Below are positions 6,773 through 8,938 of a DNA stretch of 8,938 nucleotides, piece by piece. The notes under the pieces were generated by a model that worked only from the letters and a program-made list of their open reading frames with translations, did not search any database and had not been told where the DNA came from. The translations under genes were made by a program, and so were the position numbers. Within the stretch, counting starts at the first letter, position 1; each line of letters starts with the position of its first letter. Location of the stretch: contig OMSP01000007.1 in NCBI GenBank assembly GCA_900313775.1, positions 1 to 8,938 of the forward strand, written 5' to 3'. The stretch comes from an uncultured Eubacteriales bacterium. Lineage in GTDB: Bacteria; Bacillota; Clostridia; Lachnospirales; Lachnospiraceae.

Positions 6773-7827
6773 GACAGCGCCTCTGCCAGTGTCCGGTCAT
6801 ACGGCGGGTAAAAGACTCCTTTTTCTGTAATGATCGCGGTAATCAGCGAGTGATCTGTCACATCGAACGAGGGATTGTAACAAGCCACTCCCTCCGGAGC
6901 TATCGGCTCGCTGAAATAGGCGGAACGCACTTCCTCGGCCTCGCGCATCTCAATAAGGATCCCGTCTCCGTTCGGACACTCCGGATCGATCGAAGAGCTT
7001 GGTCCCAGCACATAGAAAGGTATGCCATAGTGTTTGGCCAGGATCGCAATACCGCTGGTGCCTATTTTGTTGGCTACATCACCGTTTAAGGCAATGCGGT
7101 CACAGCCGACAAAGACCGCCTGTATCCAGCCGTTTTTCATGACTGTGCTGACCATATTGTCGCAGATCAGAGTCACATCGACTCCTTCCCTGTACAACTC
7201 ATAAGAGGTGAGCCTCGCTCCCTGCAGGAGCGGTCGTGTCTCACCCACATAGACATGGATATCCATCCCCTGATCGTGGCCGAGCAGGATAGGTCCCAGC
7301 GCAGTTCCGTAGCGCGATGCCGCTAAAGCCCCGGCATTGCAGTGCGTGAGGATACCGTCCCCTTCCTCCAGGAGCGTCAATCCGTTTTCTGCGATCTGAC
7401 GGCACATCTGTATGTCTTCGCGCTGGATCGCCTCCGCCTCATCGCCGATCATCTGCACGATTTCGGGCAGGGACGCTCTCTTGTGCGCCTGCACCAGGCT
7501 TTCCATCCTGTCCAAAGCCCATCGCAGATTGGCCGCAGTCGGACGGGAAGAATTCAGAAAGTCGACCTGCTGATGCAGCTGCTCGTAAAAGTCCTCATAA
7601 GAATCCGCCTCGATCTGCCTCGCCAGCACATACAGACTGTAAGCGGCAAAGATACCGATGACCGGTGCCCCTCTTACTCTCATAGACTGAAGCGCTTCTA
7701 CCATGTCTTCCGCTGTTGACAGGGACAGATATTCCTCCTCATTCGGGAGTTTTGTCTGGTCCAATATGATGACCGCGTCCTCATCGGGCGCCAGATAGAC
7801 GTTTTCTGCCAGTCTTTCCCGACTCAA
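6769..7827 (-). CDS. mtnA: S-methyl-5-thioribose-1-phosphate isomerase
   Basis: Converts 5-methylthioribose-1-phosphate to 5-methylthioribulose-1-phosphate; family members can also take 5-deoxyribose-1-phosphate. 352 residues, typical for MtnA within the eIF2B-alpha-like fold. Signatures: RVRGAPVIG (50-58), the LTHCNAGALA motif with catalytic C163, CDNMVSTVM (222-230), catalytic D243 in GCDRIALNGDVANKIGT, and the C-terminal YNPSFDVT...LITAIITEKG block with the PP tail. The family usually has GADRI; Cys at 242 is a mild variation. The start is TTG (7827), overlapping the punA stop as TTGA, with GGAGG 6 nt upstream. No other start in frame fits as well. The stop overlaps the mtaD ATG. Related ribose-1,5-bisphosphate isomerases share the fold, but the HCN and GCDRIALNGDVANKIGT motifs together with the context favour MtnA. 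Confidence 0.92.
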   Translation of the reverse strand: MSRERLAENVYLAPDEDAVIILDQTKLPNEEEYLSLSTAEDMVEALQSMRVRGAPVIGIFAAYSLYVLARQIEADSYEDFYEQLHQQVDFLNSSRPTAANLRWALDRMESLVQAHKRASLPEIVQMIGDEAEAIQREDIQMCRQIAENGLTLLEEGDGILTHCNAGALAASRYGTALGPILLGHDQGMDIHVYVGETRPLLQGARLTSYELYREGVDVTLICDNMVSTVMKNGWIQAVFVGCDRIALNGDVANKIGTSGIAILAKHYGIPFYVLGPSSSIDPECPNGDGILIEMREAEEVRSAYFSEPIAPEGVACYNPSFDVTDHSLITAIITEKGVFYPPYDRTLAEALS

Positions 7828-8657
7828 TTTATGCCTCCGATCTCTTTGATAACGCTGCTGATCAATTGCGAAAACTTGTGTGAAGCCATGTCAGCCGCCT
7901 CCTGCACCTCCTCATGTGTGAGCGGTGTCTTGGACAGGCCGGCCGCCGGATTTGATATCAGTGATATCCCGCCGACGCGCATGCCGGCATGCCTCGCGGC
8001 GATAGCTTCAACTGCCGTACTCATCCCGACAGCATCTGCTCCGATCCCGGAGAAGAAACGGATCTCCGCCGGCGATTCGAAGTTTGGACCGCTCGCCTGA
8101 AGATAAACACCCTCCCGCAGCGAGATCCCGAGCCTGTCCGCTGCTGCGCGGATACGCTCCTTCAACTGTCTGTCGTAAATCTCAGACATGTCAGGGAAAC
8201 GCTCTCCGAGCTCCTCGGCATTCGGTCCTGCGAGCGGAGACGGTACAAAGCTTGATATCTGATCAGTGATCATCATAAAGTCTCCCGCATTGTATGTCTC
8301 GTTAACGCCGCCGGCCGCATTGGTCAGCATCAGGATGTCTGCTCCCATCATCTTCATGAGACGGATCGGAAGCACCACATCCTCCATCGTATAACCTTCA
8401 TAATAATGAACACGCCCCTGCATGCAGACGACGGGCACATCTGCCACCGTCCCGAAGATAAATCTGCCGGCGTGACCGGGAACGGTCGATACCGGAAAAC
8501 CCTCGATATCGTGATAGTCAAGTGTGGCTTCAACGCTGATCTGAGACGCGTAATCGCCCAGACCGGAGCCCAGGACCAGTCCGATCCTCGGGACAAAGTC
8601 TGTCACCTGCCTGACGCATTCCAAACATTTTTGAAGTCTCTCATATGTCTTAGTCAT
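7824..8657 (-). CDS. punA: Trimeric purine nucleoside phosphorylase (PNP/MTAP family)
   Basis: Phosphorolyses purine nucleosides to free base plus (modified) ribose-1-phosphate; cytoplasmic, 277 residues as expected for the trimeric class. Phosphate-site motifs are GSGLG with S31, GHAGRF with H62, and RVHYYEG (82-88). Base- and sugar-site motifs are ASGPNFESPAEIR with E194, VGMST with S213, and SLISNPAAG with N236. Asn at the position matching human PNP N243 indicates 6-oxopurines (hypoxanthine, guanine), whereas adenine-specific MTAPs carry Asp there. H248 in LTHEEV aligns with human H257, which contacts the ribose 5'-OH, so ordinary inosine/guanosine remain good substrates. The gene is first in the operon, 5' of mtnA and mtaD, so acting on methylthioinosine or 5'-deoxyinosine made by the deaminase is plausible. 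The ATG has GAGGGA close upstream. Confidence 0.93.
   Translation of the reverse strand: MTKTYERLQKCLECVRQVTDFVPRIGLVLGSGLGDYASQISVEATLDYHDIEGFPVSTVPGHAGRFIFGTVADVPVVCMQGRVHYYEGYTMEDVVLPIRLMKMMGADILMLTNAAGGVNETYNAGDFMMITDQISSFVPSPLAGPNAEELGERFPDMSEIYDRQLKERIRAAADRLGISLREGVYLQASGPNFESPAEIRFFSGIGADAVGMSTAVEAIAARHAGMRVGGISLISNPAAGLSKTPLTHEEVQEAADMASHKFSQLISSVIKEIGGIN
7825..7838 (-). promoter_or_regulatory. Ribosome site and TTG start of mtnA
   Basis: GGAGG (7838-7834) lies 6 nt before a TTG codon (7827-7825) that overlaps the punA stop as TTGA. The spacing and the conserved first residues decide for this non-ATG start and imply translational coupling. Confidence 0.8.
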
Positions 8658-8694
8658 ATTTCCCTCTGACTTTGTGCGAAATTTCTGTTTTTAT

Positions 8695-8703
8695 ATTATA
8701 ACA
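8695..8703 (-). promoter_or_regulatory. Extended -10 promoter of the punA-mtnA-mtaD-galE operon
   Basis: The minus strand reads TG-T-TATAAT, a perfect -10 hexamer with the extended TGn element. About 17 bp upstream only a poor -35 (AGGAAA) is seen, which an extended -10 can tolerate. Transcription would begin near 8688, about 30 nt before the punA ATG. It lies just past the tRNA terminator, so the operon is separately initiated. Confidence 0.7.
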
Positions 8704-8727
8704 TAAAACCTGCTTTGTTTCCTTTAT

Positions 8728-8760
8728 AACAAAACCCGGACAGCCCTACGACTGCCCGGG
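8728..8760 (-). terminator. Intrinsic terminator of the tRNA-Val gene
   Basis: On the minus strand CCCGGGCAG (8760-8752) pairs with CTGTCCGGG (8743-8735), nine pairs including one G-U, around an 8-nt loop. TTTTGTT follows. It begins 5 nt after the tRNA 3' end and separates the tRNA from the salvage operon. Confidence 0.9.
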
Positions 8761-8765
8761 TCTCA

Positions 8766-8838
8766 TGGAAGGTACAGGACTCGAACCTGCGACCTTTCAC
8801 ACGTCAAGCGAATGCTCTCCCAGCTGAGCTAACCTTCC
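8766..8838 (-). tRNA. tRNA-Val (anticodon GAC)
   Basis: A complete 73-nt cloverleaf is readable. The acceptor GGAAGGT pairs with ACCTTCC. The D arm is GCTC/GAGC, the anticodon stem TTCGC/GTGAA has loop TTGACGT, the variable loop is AGGTC, and the T arm GCAGG/CCTGT has loop TTCGAGT. The discriminator is A73. Loop positions 34-36 are GAC, which reads GUC and GUU valine codons. CCA is not encoded: the bases after A73 are TGA, so a CCA-adding enzyme must complete the end. A promoter precedes it and a terminator follows immediately. Confidence 0.96.
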
Positions 8839-8848
8839 ATGCCAAGAT

Positions 8849-8876
8849 ATCATAACATAGTTTCCCGGATTTGCAA
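8849..8876 (-). promoter_or_regulatory. Promoter of tRNA-Val
   Basis: The minus strand has TTGCAA (8876-8871), a 16-bp spacer and TATGAT (8854-8849) preceded by TGT, an extended -10. The -10 ends 10 nt before the mature tRNA 5' end, so only a very short 5' leader would need removal. Confidence 0.65.
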
Positions 8877-8938
8877 AGGTTTTTTTATTCTGTTCAAACG
8901 GGACATAATCATATAAGATAGAAGCAGAAATCAAGCGG

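Noticed and set aside
7979..7992. Perfect 14-bp palindrome GCATGCCGGCATGC
   Set aside because: It encodes the conserved RHAGM stretch of the phosphorylase; protein constraint and codon choice explain it, and it is far from any promoter.
8877..8938. AT-rich right edge with a seven-T run (8880-8886) and TATAAG-like words, considered as a terminator or a plus-strand promoter
   Set aside because: No stem precedes the T-run and no -35/-10 pair with acceptable spacing was found; the region is cut by the window end, so nothing can be supported.

Overview
This 8.9 kb window looks like chromosomal DNA of an anaerobic, low-to-mid GC member of the Bacillota, probably Clostridia (a Lachnospiraceae-like organism is my best guess). 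The reasons are strong AGGAGG-type ribosome sites, a small bacterial 2[4Fe-4S]-type ferredoxin, a VanS/VanR-like two-component pair of clostridial appearance, and tight gene packing. By eye about half of the bases are G+C. No phage, transposon, CRISPR or integrase signature is visible, and almost every base is coding.

Layout, left to right. Positions 1-876 (+) hold the 3' two thirds of dnaB, the replicative helicase. It ends at a bidirectional hairpin terminator (886-916). Everything to the right lies on the minus strand, so the natural reading order is right to left. A tRNA-Val(GAC) gene (8838-8766) has its own promoter and intrinsic terminator. A four-gene operon follows, driven by an extended -10 promoter: trimeric purine nucleoside phosphorylase (punA), methylthioribose-1-phosphate isomerase (mtnA), a 5'-methylthioadenosine/S-adenosylhomocysteine deaminase-type amidohydrolase (mtaD) and UDP-glucose 4-epimerase (galE). 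Its junctions are TTGA and ATGA overlaps and a 1-nt gap. A 109-bp gap with a promoter and a small leader hairpin precedes murA, which runs into a membrane histidine kinase (6-nt gap) and an OmpR-type response regulator (8-nt overlap). Last comes a 57-residue ferredoxin gene with its own promoter.

How the genes work together. Deaminase, phosphorylase and isomerase can form a deamination-first salvage route for by-products of S-adenosylmethionine: 5'-methylthioadenosine or 5'-deoxyadenosine to the inosine analogue, then to the 5-modified ribose-1-phosphate plus hypoxanthine, then to the ribulose-1-phosphate. No later step of the classical methionine salvage pathway is present in the window. MurA makes the first committed peptidoglycan intermediate, and the kinase/regulator pair sharing its transcript is plausibly an envelope-responsive system.

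Most notable points: (1) the compact punA-mtnA-mtaD salvage module; (2) a ferredoxin in which the second cysteine of the first cluster motif is phenylalanine; (3) an 11-bp-period direct repeat just upstream of the ferredoxin -35 box and an inverted repeat inside its promoter spacer, next to an OmpR-family regulator gene; (4) the murA-kinase-regulator linkage. None of these proves a new system; they are testable leads.
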